DNA of 64,000 bases, taken from positions 1-64,000 of the forward strand of contig MPNJ01000018.1 in NCBI GenBank assembly GCA_002238965.1, written 5' to 3'. The notes beneath the pieces were generated by a model, which was not told where the DNA came from, searched no databases, and was given only the letters and a program-made list of their open reading frames with translations. Shown one piece after another: positions 45,905 to 54,047 of the stretch. Within the stretch, counting starts at the first letter, position 1. Each line of letters opens with the position of its first letter. Origin of the DNA: Nitrospinae bacterium bin107. GTDB taxonomy: Bacteria; UBA8248. The position numbers were made by a program, and so were the translations under genes.

Positions 45905-46450
45905 ATGAACGCACCGAGGAAACCAACGATCCTGAAAAAATTTGATAAACTTCCAGTTGAAATCCAAGGATATTTTGCTCATTTTCCGGCTTTGGCAAGG
46001 GGATTTCCATGGGAGGTAAGTATTAGCTATACCTTCTCGCTTGTAGAAACCGCACATAATATGACTGTGTATTGTGGAGTGGTTAAACTCCATAAAGTCG
46101 ATAGTTCTCTAGCACGGACAGCGTTAGAAAATCATCATATGACGCGTCCTGGATTTAGAGACCTTTACAAAACGATATTCAATCGAAAACTCCCTCAGAC
46201 AATCGTCGACAAAATTATTCGCGCAGAAGCGGTCAGAGACAGAATTCTTCATGGAAAAGAAGCTAATGATAAAAACAAACGACAGGCGATAGTCGATGTT
46301 TTGGATTATGCCGTAGCCTTTAATGGGGAGGTTGACAAAGTAGCTAGTTTTAAACCTTTTGGCTCTCTTCAAGGTTTTAAGGGGCGCGGAAAACCTCTCG
46401 ACAAATCCACAAGCCGCTGGATACTAAAGGGCATGGGATTGTTAGGCTAG
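45905..46450 (+). CDS. HEPN-like protein in an AT-rich island
   Basis: The product has 181 residues, starting at ATG 45905 with GAGAGG 7 nt upstream (longer frames from 45888 or 45839 are less likely). Near residues 108-118 it reads AEAVRDRILHGKE. Arg, a polar Asp next to it, and His four residues later followed by Gly match the R(N/D)x3-HG core of HEPN ribonuclease domains. The surrounding helices are acidic and basic as in HEPN bundles. Many HEPN proteins are RNases in toxin-antitoxin or defence systems. Low G+C shows foreign origin. Function is inferred from one motif only. Confidence 0.5.
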   Translation: MNAPRKPTILKKFDKLPVEIQGYFAHFPALARGFPWEVSISYTFSLVETAHNMTVYCGVVKLHKVDSSLARTALENHHMTRPGFRDLYKTIFNRKLPQTIVDKIIRAEAVRDRILHGKEANDKNKRQAIVDVLDYAVAFNGEVDKVASFKPFGSLQGFKGRGKPLDKSTSRWILKGMGLLG

Positions 46451-46614
46451 TGGCTTGAATGCTTCAACTAACGAGGCGCTTACTTGAAGGAGTCTTTCCT
46501 TCTCGACTCACGCTCAAAAGTGATCGTTGTAACTGTAGCCCACTCCCATGAGAGAGTTGCAGGTGCGATTCAAGGACAACCACAGAAAACAAATACAGAG
46601 CCGTTCACAAATTG

Positions 46615-46916
46615 TGGGCAGGCACTGGGGCCTGCCCCTACGAAATTCCGCCTACCCGATCAGAAACGGTAGCAAACGAATGTCATTCCGGCGCATGCCG
46701 GAATCCAGGAATTTTGTTTATCGCTTTTGCTTTTTCACGCCGACCCCTTGTTAAAGTGAGAATGTAAATTCCCGCGATATTTACTCCAATCGGTTCTGGA
46801 TTCCGGCTTTCGCCGGAATGACGAGCAATATCATCTGGCGCATTTCATGTTTCAGCTCACGAAACAGGAATTCGACGACTTGAGGCCACAATTTGTGACC
46901 TCAAGTTGGGGTGGCG
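46615..46916 (+). repeat. About 302-bp direct repeat, copy 1
   Basis: This stretch reappears at 47942-48244 in the same orientation with high identity. It contains a GTGGGCAGGCAC hairpin of the dispersed family, the inverted pair CATTCCGG...CCGGAATCC and GGATTCCGGC...GCCGGAATGA, and a near-palindrome CTTGAGGCCACAA, then TTTGTGACCTCAAG. The two copies flank a higBA remnant and a small antitoxin-like gene. Confidence 0.8.
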
Positions 46917-47058
46917 TCCCTCGATACGGCGCGCAAGCGCGCCTACTCGGGATGAGGGAGGGGTTTTCGGGTCAACGGATACCGTTCGGGGTAAGGGGGG
47001 TATTGCGTACAAGGTCGGCGAATACGCCGAAGGAATTTTTCTCTTGATGACTTTTTCA

Positions 47059-47101
47059 TTGGGCATTCCCCTCGGATGCCCGACCCGCAAGGGGGAGTGA
47101 A
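47059..47101. repeat. MITE-family end fragment, reverse orientation
   Basis: GGGCATTCCCCTCGGATGCC, then CGACCCGCAAGGGGGAGTGA, is the reverse complement of the element ends seen at 40077 and 45049. The sequence between 46917 and 47202 is otherwise gene-free. Confidence 0.45.
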
Positions 47102-47202
47102 TGGAAAGCGCGCATTTGCCGAGGTGATGATAGAGGGCATATAAAGCGGGTGGAATTGGCGGACAAATATGTCTGACCCTACTGAATCTCCTTCGTCTGT
47201 AA

Positions 47203-47244
47203 GACGACGGCCCCTATGACGTCGAAATTGTGGACTACCATTAA
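47203..47244 (+). pseudogene. Remnant of a HigB-type toxin (last 13 codons)
   Basis: Directly upstream of higA, one frame reads DDGPYDVEIVDYH and stops at 47242-47244. That is the usual C-terminal sequence of HigB/RelE-type toxins. Upstream, the same frame reads FRL then a stop, where HigB normally has FRWEDG-like sequence, and nothing further matches. The toxin gene is therefore reduced to its tail. Confidence 0.55.
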
Positions 47245-47256
47245 AAGGATAGTCGG

Positions 47257-47562
47257 ATGAACGTGAAAAACGCCATGACGCCGGTGCATCCGGGCGAGAT
47301 ACTGCGCGAAGAACTGGACGCGCTGGAACTCTCGGCCAATGCGCTCTCGAAGGCGCTCGGCGTGCCGGTGAACCGGATCACGACGATACTGAACGGCCGG
47401 CGGGGGGTGAGCGCGGACACGGCGCTGCGCCTGGCGCGGTATTTCGGAACCACGCCCGAGCTCTGGATGAACCTGCAGAAGACCTGGGAACTTCGCCGGG
47501 CCGAGATCGCCCAAGGCCGCGAGATATCCAAACGGGTGAAGCCCCGGCAAACGGCGGCGTAG
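47257..47562 (+). CDS. higA: HigA-family antitoxin (XRE helix-turn-helix)
   Basis: The product has 101 residues. MTPVHPGEILREELDALELS is the standard opening of HigA/VapI antitoxins. An XRE helix-turn-helix covers residues about 25-60 (ANALSKALGVPVNRITTILN, GRRGVSADTALRLARYFG), and the TTPELWMNLQKTWELRRAE tail is typical. It would neutralise HigB and repress its own promoter. Its cognate toxin survives only as a fragment 12 bp upstream, so this is an orphan antitoxin. The locus is flanked by 302-bp direct repeats. Confidence 0.85.
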   Translation: MNVKNAMTPVHPGEILREELDALELSANALSKALGVPVNRITTILNGRRGVSADTALRLARYFGTTPELWMNLQKTWELRRAEIAQGREISKRVKPRQTAA

Positions 47563-47733
47563 GATAGCGTTGGGGCAAAGGGCCCTTCACGAATGTAGGA
47601 AAGGTACGGAGGCCTGCCCCTACACAATCTTTCCGCTTCGACTGGAATTGGGACACGCGAGCGAGAATTCTGCTTGTTCCCCGGAGGCGATTCGCTTAAC
47701 CTGAATGCGCCTAATCCGCAATAGGAGCCTCTC

Positions 47734-47925
47734 ATGCCGAAGCTCAAAGTCGACCTGACGGCGGAGGACGAGGCTCGGCTGCAAGCCCTGCGCGAGGCCG
47801 CCGATGTCGGGTTCGCCGACATCGAGGAGGGGCGGTTCCAAACCATTGATGCGCCGGAATCGCTTCGCCGTCATCTCTCACAACTGGCCGAGAATGCCGT
47901 ATCTGATCCCGTCGCAGAGATGTAA
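47734..47925 (+). CDS. Small antitoxin-like protein, orphan
   Basis: The product has 63 residues (MPKLKVDLTAEDEARLQALR at the N-terminus). The C-terminal GFADIEEGRFQTIDAPESLR looks like the toxin-binding tail of ParD/RHH-type antitoxins (GxxDLxxGxYxxFxxPExL). There is no full ribbon-helix-helix pattern in the short N-terminus and no toxin gene next to it. AGGAG lies upstream of the ATG (ATAGGAGCCTCTC). It is probably another stranded antitoxin inside the repeat-flanked segment. Confidence 0.55.
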   Translation: MPKLKVDLTAEDEARLQALREAADVGFADIEEGRFQTIDAPESLRRHLSQLAENAVSDPVAEM

Positions 47926-47941
47926 GGACGATCACGAAATG

Positions 47942-48244
47942 TGGGCAGGCACGGGGGCCTGCCCCTACGAAATTCCGCCTACCTGATCAGAATCGGTAGC
48001 AGACGAACGTCATTCCGGATAAAGCCGGAATCCAGGACATTCGTTTTTCATCTTTTTGCTTTTTCCTGCCGACCCCTTGTTAACGTGAGAATGTAATTTC
48101 CGGGATATTTACTCCAATCGGTTCTGGATTCCGGCTTTCGCCGGAATGACGAGCAATATCATCCGGCGCATTTCATGTTTCGGCTTACGAAACCCGAATT
48201 CGACGACTTGAGGCCACAATTTGTGACCTCAAGTTGGGGCGGCG
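47942..48244 (+). repeat. About 303-bp direct repeat, copy 2
   Basis: This is the second copy of the repeat at 46615-46916, same orientation, with scattered substitutions. Together they bracket about 1.0 kb carrying the higB remnant, higA and a small antitoxin-like gene, like the ends of a composite or duplicated insertion. No transposase is seen. Confidence 0.8.
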
Positions 48245-48377
48245 AACACCTTTACCCCCCTGTCAAGGGGCTGCTGAAAAAGTCCCGGTTTTGTGATTCA
48301 AAGTATTGAACCGACCGACGAGAGAGGAGATATCACTCCCTCCTTGAGGGTTCTTGCCAAAGAAACAAGAAGGGAAT

Positions 48378-48585
48378 CAACTCCCCCCTTGAGGGTCTGG
48401 CTTCCCGAGGGGAAAGCCAGACAGTGAGCTGAGGGCTTAAGCCCGAAAGTGAACTGGTGGGGGGTATAATTCGGAATGGCGATAAAACGCATTTTACCCC
48501 CCACCGAATCGGCCTTCGCATAAAACGCTCGGCCTCTTCGTCGGTCTACCCGAGGAGGATAGACCGACTCTCAAGGGGGGAATGA
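48378..48585. mobile_element. MITE-like hairpin element, second full-length copy
   Basis: The left end is CAACTCCCCCCTTGAGGGTC and the right end GACTCTCAAGGGGGGAATGA. Each end also has its own small stem (CTGGCTTCCC/GGGGAAAGCCAG on the left, GTCGGTCTACCC/GGATAGACCGAC on the right). The interior (GGTGGGGGGTATAATTCGGA and GGCGATAAAACGCATTTTAC) matches the copy at 2065-2228. Both copies are non-coding. Confidence 0.6.
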
Positions 48586-48708
48586 ACTTCAAAGGCTTGT
48601 GCGCAACCCAAAGTCGCTTCTTGGGGCTTTTTCAACAGCCCCGGTCAAGGGAGGGTAGGGAGGGGTGGTTTTCGGGCCTGGGAGGTTGCGGGAGAACCGC
48701 CGCCTACC

Positions 48709-48740
48709 GTAGGGACAGGCCCCTGCGCCTGTCCGGCTGC
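48709..48740. repeat. Dispersed GTAGGGACAGG hairpin, short form
   Basis: CGTAGGGACAGGCCCCTGCG, then CCTGTCCGGCTGCG, is a family member with a short loop, placed between the MITE copy and parD. Confidence 0.5.
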
Positions 48741-48823
48741 GAAACCCTGTCAACCCACTTGACAGTGATCTCAACAGCCGCCTATCCGGCGTATACAAGC
48801 GAGCGATATCGTGATCGCGCCAG

Positions 48824-48856
48824 TTGCGTATATACCGAATAATGGTATAATTCGGT
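48824..48856 (+). promoter_or_regulatory. parD promoter with overlapping palindromic operator
   Basis: TTGCGT (48824-48829) and TATAAT (48846-48851) are 16 nt apart. A 7-bp perfect inverted repeat, ACCGAAT (48834-48840) and ATTCGGT (48850-48856), overlaps the -10 box. This is where a ParD ribbon-helix-helix dimer would be expected to bind to repress its own operon. Confidence 0.65.
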
Positions 48857-48872
48857 TGAAGGAGGAATGCAC

Positions 48873-49109
48873 ATGCCACGCAATACGTCGGTTTCGCTCG
48901 GGGATCATTTTACGGGTTTCATCGAGGAGCAGGTTGCATCGGGACGCTACAATTCGGCCAGCGACGTGGTGCGGGCCGGACTGCGCCTGCTCGAAGAGCA
49001 CGAAGTCAGGGTAGTAGCCCTGCGCGAGGGGTTCATCGAAGGAGAGGGTTCCGGCCGGGCGACGCCGTCTGATTCCGACGCGCTCATCGCACACAAGAAA
49101 TCCTCCTGA
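48873..49109 (+). CDS. parD: ParD-family antitoxin
   Basis: The product has 78 residues, starting at ATG 48873, 7 nt after GGAGG (the ATG at 48867 is too close). The ribbon-helix-helix DNA-binding part reads NTSVSLGDHFTGFIEEQVAS, then GRYNSASDVVRAGLRLLEEHE, as in ParD and CopG-like antitoxins. The C-terminal tail is the toxin-binding region. A promoter with a palindromic operator lies directly upstream. The ParE toxin that follows is broken, so the antitoxin appears to be stranded. Confidence 0.87.
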   Translation: MPRNTSVSLGDHFTGFIEEQVASGRYNSASDVVRAGLRLLEEHEVRVVALREGFIEGEGSGRATPSDSDALIAHKKSS

Positions 49110-49114
49110 TCGGG

Positions 49115-49391
49115 ATGGGTGGCTACAGGCTGTAACCGGCAGGCCCGGGCCGATCTGGAAAGCATCCGGGGTCATGCCGTCACGCATCGGGGCGAGCCGC
49201 AAGCCGAGGTTTATTCGCGGAATATCCGGGCTGCGTGCGAGGCCCTGTGCGAAGGGGCGATGGCCGGCCGGGGAGTCCGGCCGGGGAGTCGTGAGGGTTC
49301 GGCCGGCTCGCGCGTGATGTTTTCGTATGCAACCGAATGCCGTGGAGATCATCCGCATTCGGCACAACAGCATGGACATAGAGCGGCATCC
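49115..49391 (+). pseudogene. parE: Broken ParE toxin gene
   Basis: ParE-like sequence is spread over different frames: MGGYRL and a stop (from 49115), then NRQARADLESIRGHAVTHRG and ACEALCEGAMAGRG in the frame from 49119, and finally NAVEIIRIRHNSMDIERH in a third frame, ending near 49391. ParE toxins normally read MxxYRLTRQARADL and end EIIRILHxRMDIERHL. At least two frameshifts are needed to join the pieces. The toxin is therefore inactive while parD is intact. Confidence 0.7.
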
Positions 49392-50089
49392 GCCGCTTCG
49401 CTGTTCTTTGCGAAGCTCCTCCTTTCCGGATGGGAACGCCCCTCGTTGCGGGCGCCCGGTTCGTCCGTTCCTGGCCGGCCAGGCTCCTCCCTGAACCGGC
49501 ATTTCCCCGCATTTGCGGCTGTCGCGCACTTTTCGGGTTTCGGTATGCTCGCGGTGCGAGCCGGCTCCTGAACGCGGGAGGACCGGAAGAAGCATGCACG
49601 GGAGAAGAGAGCGTTCCCGTCGATTCGAGGAGGGGAGAGCATGATACGTGAGGTCGGCATCAGGTGCGCGCGGTTCTCCTTCGGGAAGGCGCGGGAAGCA
49701 ACCGCCCGCTCATCAGGCGCGATTGTTCTCATCGTTCGGCCATTCCACAGGCCCTGTCCTGAAATTCCGGACAATTCGATAAATATCGATAAATTCACGG
49801 GGTTATTCGATAAATTGCTGAAAATACATCTCGTGAAGAACTCTTGTAAGATGTTGAAAAACAAGGATTTTATGAATAATATGAGTGTGGGGCGCTCAGA
49901 TAAAGCCCCCAGAAATTTTTTCACGCACCGCATTTACCCGCAAATCCGGTGAGTTGAGCGCGCCCCGGCGCATTTTCCCGCAAGTCCTCATCCCCCGACA
50001 TGTTGACATTTGGGCGCTGTGGCGTCATGTTCGAAGTAGCGGGGCGCGGCTCCGCAGGGTGGATTGAACACGTCCGGCAGGAGATATGA
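49392..50089. other. Gene-free stretch with repeat sequences
   Basis: No gene is seen. The first part still has open GC-rich frames that are not convincing. The GATAAATTCACGG element is at 49784-49825, and the same general sequence order (CCGCATTTGC, AGGAGGGGAGAGCATGAT, then the element, then ACCGCATTTACCCGC) is seen at 2229-3083. The transaldolase ribosome site lies near 50079. Confidence 0.45.
49784..49825 (+). repeat. GATAAATTCACGG dispersed element, second copy
   Basis: CGATAAATTCACGGGGTTAT, then TCGATAAATT, corresponds to the copies at 2802-2843 and (reverse) 62336-62382. Confidence 0.5.
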
Positions 50090-50740
50090 ATGAAGATATT
50101 CATCGATACGGCGAACCTCGAGGAAATCACCGAAGCGGCGTCCACGGGCATCCTGGACGGCGTGACGACGAACCCCTCGCTCATCGCGAAAGAGGGCGCC
50201 GACCACCATATGAGAATCAAGGAGATATGCGAGGTGGTCGACGGGCCGGTGAGCGCGGAGGTCATCGCCACCGAGTGGAAGGAGATGGTCGAGGAGGGCC
50301 GCGAGCTGGCCGCGATTCATGAGAACGTGGTGGTGAAGGTTCCGGTGGGCGTCGAGGGTCTGCGCGCCGTCAAGGCCATGCGCGAGGAGAACATCAACAC
50401 GAACGTCACGCTCATCTTCAGCCCCGCCCAGGCCATGCTGGCCGCCAAGGCGGGCGCATCGTTCGTGAGCCCCTTCGTGGGCCGGCTGGACGACATCTCC
50501 AACCCGGGCATGCAGGTCGTGAGCGACATCGTGCAGATTTTCGAGAACTACGACTACGCCACCGAGGTGCTGGTGGCCAGCGTACGCACGCCGATCCACC
50601 TGCTCGAGGCCGCGAAAATGGGGGCGGACGTCGCGACGGTCCCATTCGGGGTGATCGCGCAGTTGCTCAAGCATCCATTGACGGATATCGGGTTGGAGAA
50701 ATTTTTGGCGGATTGGCGCCGCGCCAATGAAATGCGCTGA
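50090..50740 (+). CDS. fsa: Transaldolase / fructose-6-phosphate aldolase family
   Basis: The product has 216 residues, the short TalC/FSA-type class. [17 protein letters not shown] and [13 protein letters not shown] are at the N-terminus. The Schiff-base lysine lies in VVVKVPVG (about residue 84), and [20 protein letters not shown] follows. Transaldolase moves a dihydroxyacetone unit between sugar phosphates in the non-oxidative pentose phosphate pathway; fructose-6-phosphate aldolase is the close alternative and cannot be excluded by motif. The ribosome site AGGAG is well placed. It is monocistronic or leads to the FmdB gene 23 bp on. Confidence 0.88.
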   Translation: MKIFIDTANLEEITEAASTGILDGVTTNPSLIAKEGADHHMRIKEICEVVDGPVSAEVIATEWKEMVEEGRELAAIHENVVVKVPVGVEGLRAVKAMREENINTNVTLIFSPAQAMLAAKAGASFVSPFVGRLDDISNPGMQVVSDIVQIFENYDYATEVLVASVRTPIHLLEAAKMGADVATVPFGVIAQLLKHPLTDIGLEKFLADWRRANEMR

Positions 50741-50763
50741 AACACCGGGAGGCCAGAACAGAC

Positions 50764-51000
50764 ATGCCAATGTATGAATTCCTTTGCGGAAGCTGTGAAA
50801 AAGATTTCGAGACCATCGTTTCCTCCTCAGATGCCGCCGACCGGGTCGAATGCCCGGAATGCGGCTCGAAGAAGGTTCACAAGAAACTTTCCTTGTTCGC
50901 CAAATCCACTTCCGGCGCTGCCGCATCGGCGTCGGCCTCGACATTTAGTGGATACTCGGCAGGCGGGGGCGGTTGCGGAGGCATGTGTTCCTGCCACTGA
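50764..51000 (+). CDS. FmdB-family zinc ribbon protein
   Basis: The product has 78 residues. A FmdB/CxxC zinc ribbon is at the N-terminus: PMYEFLCGSCEKDFETIVSS, then RVECPECGSKKVHKKLSLFA. The tail is Ser/Ala- and Gly-rich and ends GGGGCGGMCSCH. Such small proteins are putative regulators of formamidase or similar operons, but most have no known role. It lies 81 bp before glutamate dehydrogenase. Confidence 0.8.
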   Translation: MPMYEFLCGSCEKDFETIVSSSDAADRVECPECGSKKVHKKLSLFAKSTSGAAASASASTFSGYSAGGGGCGGMCSCH

Positions 51001-51081
51001 TCCCTCCAGTTTGAGTTTTACGCTCTCGCCGCCTGATTCGCGCTCTATCCTTTCAGTATAATATCCAGGGGAGGGAACATC

Positions 51082-52332
51082 ATGTCCCAAGATCAGCGGG
51101 TCAGCGTATTCGAAACCGCAGCCGCACAATTCGACCGAGCGGCGGACATCATCGGCCTGGACGATGAAATGCGGTTTCTGCTCAAGACTCCATTCCGTGA
51201 AATGAAGGTCGAACTCCCCATCCGCAGGGACGACGGCACACTCGGCGTTTGGCAGGGCTACCGCGTTCAGTTCAGTGGCGCTCGAGGCCCTTTCAAGGGC
51301 GGAATCCGCTACCACCATGAAGTGGACATGGACGAGGTGCGCGGACTCTCCGCCCTGATGGCCTGGAAGACGGCTTTGGTCAACATTCCCTTCGGCGGTG
51401 GGAAAGGCGGCATCACCGTCAACGTGAAAGAGCTCAGCGTGTATGAGCTGGAGCGGCTGACCAGGAAATTCATCGCGCGCATCGGCCATATTCTGGGGCC
51501 GTACCGCGACGTTCCCGCCCCGGACGTGAATACGAATGCGCAGGTGATGGCGTGGATTTTCGATGAATACAGCAGCCGGCACGGGTATGCGCCGGCTTGC
51601 GTCACCGGGAAGCCCTTGGCCATGGGCGGTTCTCCGGGAAGGGAGGCGGCAACGGGACGGGGTGCCGTGATGGTGTATGAGGAGATCGCGAAAAGAGAAG
51701 GCTGGGATCCCGCAACAATGACGGCGGCGATACAAGGATTCGGGAATGTCGGCTCTTTCGCAGCCAGATTCATGAAGGATCTGGGAGTGAAGGTAGTGGC
51801 GATATCGGGCAGCAGGGGCGCCTATTTCAATGGCGACGGAATCGACATCGAAGCGGCCGGGGCGCACCGAAAGGAAACTGGTACGCTCGAGGGTCTTGGG
51901 GGAGTCGAAGAAATCACCAATGAAGAGCTTTTAGCGCTCGATGTGGACGTTTTGATTCCAGCGGCTCTCGGCGGGGCCATTCATGCCCGCAATGCGGCGA
52001 ATGTAAAAGCCCGCGTAATTCTCGAAGCGGCCAATGCGCCCGTAACCGAAGAGGGTGAAAACATTCTGGTCGACGGTGGGAACGTGCTGCTGATCCCAGA
52101 CGTTTTAGCGAGTTCCGGCGGCGTGACGGTCTCATATTTTGAATGGGTTCAGAACATCCAGCAATTCGGTTGGGATGAAGAAAGAGTGAACGGCGAGTTG
52201 AGCAAAATCATGACGCGCGCCACCTCGGAAGTCTACGAACTGGCAAAGGAAAAACAAGTGTCTTTGCGCACGGCTGCCTTCATAGTTGCAATTGAAAGAA
52301 TCGCGGAGGCCGAGCGCCTTCGCGGTTTGTAA
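51082..52332 (+). CDS. gdhA: Glutamate dehydrogenase (Glu/Leu/Phe/Val family)
   Basis: The product has 416 residues, normal length for the bacterial hexameric type. It reversibly deaminates glutamate to 2-oxoglutarate. The catalytic-lysine motif is in GPFKGGIRYHHEVDMDEVRG and MAWKTALVNIPFGGGKGGI. The Rossmann motif is IQGFGNVGSFAARFM, and DVDVLIPAALGGAIHARNA follows. GGGAGGG lies just before the ATG. Coenzyme preference (NAD or NADP) is not clear from the sequence. It lies 14 bp before an ABC exporter. Confidence 0.93.
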   Translation: MSQDQRVSVFETAAAQFDRAADIIGLDDEMRFLLKTPFREMKVELPIRRDDGTLGVWQGYRVQFSGARGPFKGGIRYHHEVDMDEVRGLSALMAWKTALVNIPFGGGKGGITVNVKELSVYELERLTRKFIARIGHILGPYRDVPAPDVNTNAQVMAWIFDEYSSRHGYAPACVTGKPLAMGGSPGREAATGRGAVMVYEEIAKREGWDPATMTAAIQGFGNVGSFAARFMKDLGVKVVAISGSRGAYFNGDGIDIEAAGAHRKETGTLEGLGGVEEITNEELLALDVDVLIPAALGGAIHARNAANVKARVILEAANAPVTEEGENILVDGGNVLLIPDVLASSGGVTVSYFEWVQNIQQFGWDEERVNGELSKIMTRATSEVYELAKEKQVSLRTAAFIVAIERIAEAERLRGL

Positions 52333-52346
52333 AGTCGGCCATATCG

Positions 52347-53273
52347 GTGGAGTGTTCGTTGTATGGACTTGTAATAGACGCCCAGGGCATCAAGAAATCC
52401 TTCGGGACTCTCAAAGCCGTCGATGGTGTCTCGCTTCAGGTGAAACCCGGGGAATGTTTCGGAATTCTGGGACCGAACGGAGCCGGCAAGACCACGACAA
52501 TCAAGATGCTTCATGGGGCAGTAGAACCTGATGCAGGTACTTTGAGGGTTTTAAGTAGAGATGTGGCAACCCAGAGTCGGCTCATTCGCGAGCAGATGGG
52601 CATCGTGCCGCAAGAGGATACACTGGATCGCGACCTAACGGTATATGAAAACCTTTGGGTCTATGCCGGATTTTTCGGCATCGCCAAAAAGGCGTCATTG
52701 TCCCGAATCGAGCACCTGCTCGATTTCATGCAGCTTCGCGAAAAATGGGATTCACAAATCAAGACCCTGTCCGGCGGGATGAAGCGGCGCCTTCACATCG
52801 CGCGCGCCCTCATTCATGAACCGAAATTCCTGATTCTGGATGAACCCACTACTGGTCTGGACCCGCAGGCGAGGCACCTGGTCTGGCAGAGGCTCCGAGA
52901 ACTCAAGGCGCAGGGCCTGACAATACTCCTCACTACGCATTACATGGAAGAGGCGGCCCAGATGTGTGATCGCATCGGCATCATGGACGGGGGAAGATTT
53001 CTTCTCGAAGGCGAACCGCAAACTCTGGTTCAGGAAAAAGTGGGCGATGAAGTATACGAACTGAAAGGTGGTGCTTCTGCAGAATTGCTCGACTCGTTCC
53101 AAGGCTTATCCGTAACTACCGAAGTCGTTGCCGATATATTGTACCTGTATAGCCACAATGGGATGGGCGTGATGGAACATCTGATTTCTTGCGGCCGGAA
53201 AGATTTTTTAAGAAGACCCGCCACCCTGGAGGATTTATTTCTAAGACTGACTGGCCGGGAACTTCGGGATTAA
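52347..53273 (+). CDS. ABC-2-type exporter ATP-binding protein (NodI-like)
   Basis: The product has about 308 residues; the GTG at 52347 is used, while a TTG at 52359 with GGAG 6 nt upstream is an equally good start. Walker A is GPNGAGKTTTIKML, the Q-loop is GIVPQEDTLDRDLTVYENL, the ABC signature is LSGGMKRRLHIARAL and Walker B is LILDEPTTGLDPQ. It is paired with the permease that starts on its stop codon. NodI-like ATPases energise export of lipo-oligosaccharides or drugs through ABC-2 permeases; the substrate here is unknown. Confidence 0.9.
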   Translation: MECSLYGLVIDAQGIKKSFGTLKAVDGVSLQVKPGECFGILGPNGAGKTTTIKMLHGAVEPDAGTLRVLSRDVATQSRLIREQMGIVPQEDTLDRDLTVYENLWVYAGFFGIAKKASLSRIEHLLDFMQLREKWDSQIKTLSGGMKRRLHIARALIHEPKFLILDEPTTGLDPQARHLVWQRLRELKAQGLTILLTTHYMEEAAQMCDRIGIMDGGRFLLEGEPQTLVQEKVGDEVYELKGGASAELLDSFQGLSVTTEVVADILYLYSHNGMGVMEHLISCGRKDFLRRPATLEDLFLRLTGRELRD

Positions 53274-54046
53274 TGCTTTTTCCCCAGGCTCCCAGCCATC
53301 GCGCCTTTCGCGTCTGGGTTCGCCATTTGGTGTATTATCGCTCTTTTTACTTGGCGGAATGGGCGGGTAATCTGGGTGAACACATTTTGTGGCTGGTGGC
53401 GTTTGGATATGGTCTCGGTCGGTTGGTGCCGAATTTGGACGGTATTTCCTATGCGCAATTCATTGGCCCTGGCTTGATGGTTTCCGTCGCGATGTGGAAC
53501 GCCACGTATGAATCCACATACGGGGCTTATTCGAGAATGAGAATTCAAAATATATATGATTCCATGCTGATGGCTCCGCTCACGGTGGGTGATATCGTGC
53601 TGGGCGATCTTCTCTGGTGCGCGAGTCGCGCCTTGATTGGTTCGTCATTGATGCTGGTAATATTGAGTTTGTTTGGTCTCGTAGGCTCATTGTGGGCAAT
53701 TGCGATTCTCCCGATTCTGTTTATCGAGGCGGTGATGTTTGCAGCCTTGGGACTCATTGCGACGTCATTGGCTCATAGTTTTTCGTTTTTCAATTTTTAT
53801 TTCTCAGCCATCGTCATGCCCATGTTTTTCTTCGCGGGCACCTTATTCCCCATCAAGGGTCTTCCCCTTTGGGTGGAACGGTTATCCGAGGCCCTCCCTC
53901 TCACGCATGCGGTAAGAATCTCACGCGGTTTGTTTATTTACGGGTACGTTGAGAATTTTATCTGGCATTTTTCGTTATTGCTTGGTTTTACGTTCTTGTT
54001 CTTGATTGTCGCCTGTGTTTTGGTGAGTAGACGGATGGTGGAATAG
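53273..54046 (+). CDS. ABC-2-type exporter permease (NodJ-like)
   Basis: The product has 257 residues; ATG 53273 overlaps the ATPase stop by one base (TAATG). It has six probable membrane segments, for example LVYYRSFYLAEWAGNLG near the start, ALIGSSLMLVILSLFGLVG, LPILFIEAVMFAALGLIATS, YFSAIVMPMFFFAGTLFP and FSLLLGFTFLFLIVACVLV. The ABC-2 signature near FAGTLFPIKGLPLWVERLSE matches NodJ-type permeases. It forms an exporter with the upstream ATPase. It is next to alkA by 1 bp, probably one transcript. Confidence 0.88.
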   Translation: MLFPQAPSHRAFRVWVRHLVYYRSFYLAEWAGNLGEHILWLVAFGYGLGRLVPNLDGISYAQFIGPGLMVSVAMWNATYESTYGAYSRMRIQNIYDSMLMAPLTVGDIVLGDLLWCASRALIGSSLMLVILSLFGLVGSLWAIAILPILFIEAVMFAALGLIATSLAHSFSFFNFYFSAIVMPMFFFAGTLFPIKGLPLWVERLSEALPLTHAVRISRGLFIYGYVENFIWHFSLLLGFTFLFLIVACVLVSRRMVE

Positions 54047-54047
54047 C

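Noticed and set aside
49119-49571. A 150-codon frame starting at GTG 49119 as an intact gene
   Set aside because: Only its first 50 or so residues match ParE; after that the ParE sequence continues in another frame, so this is a frameshifted toxin.
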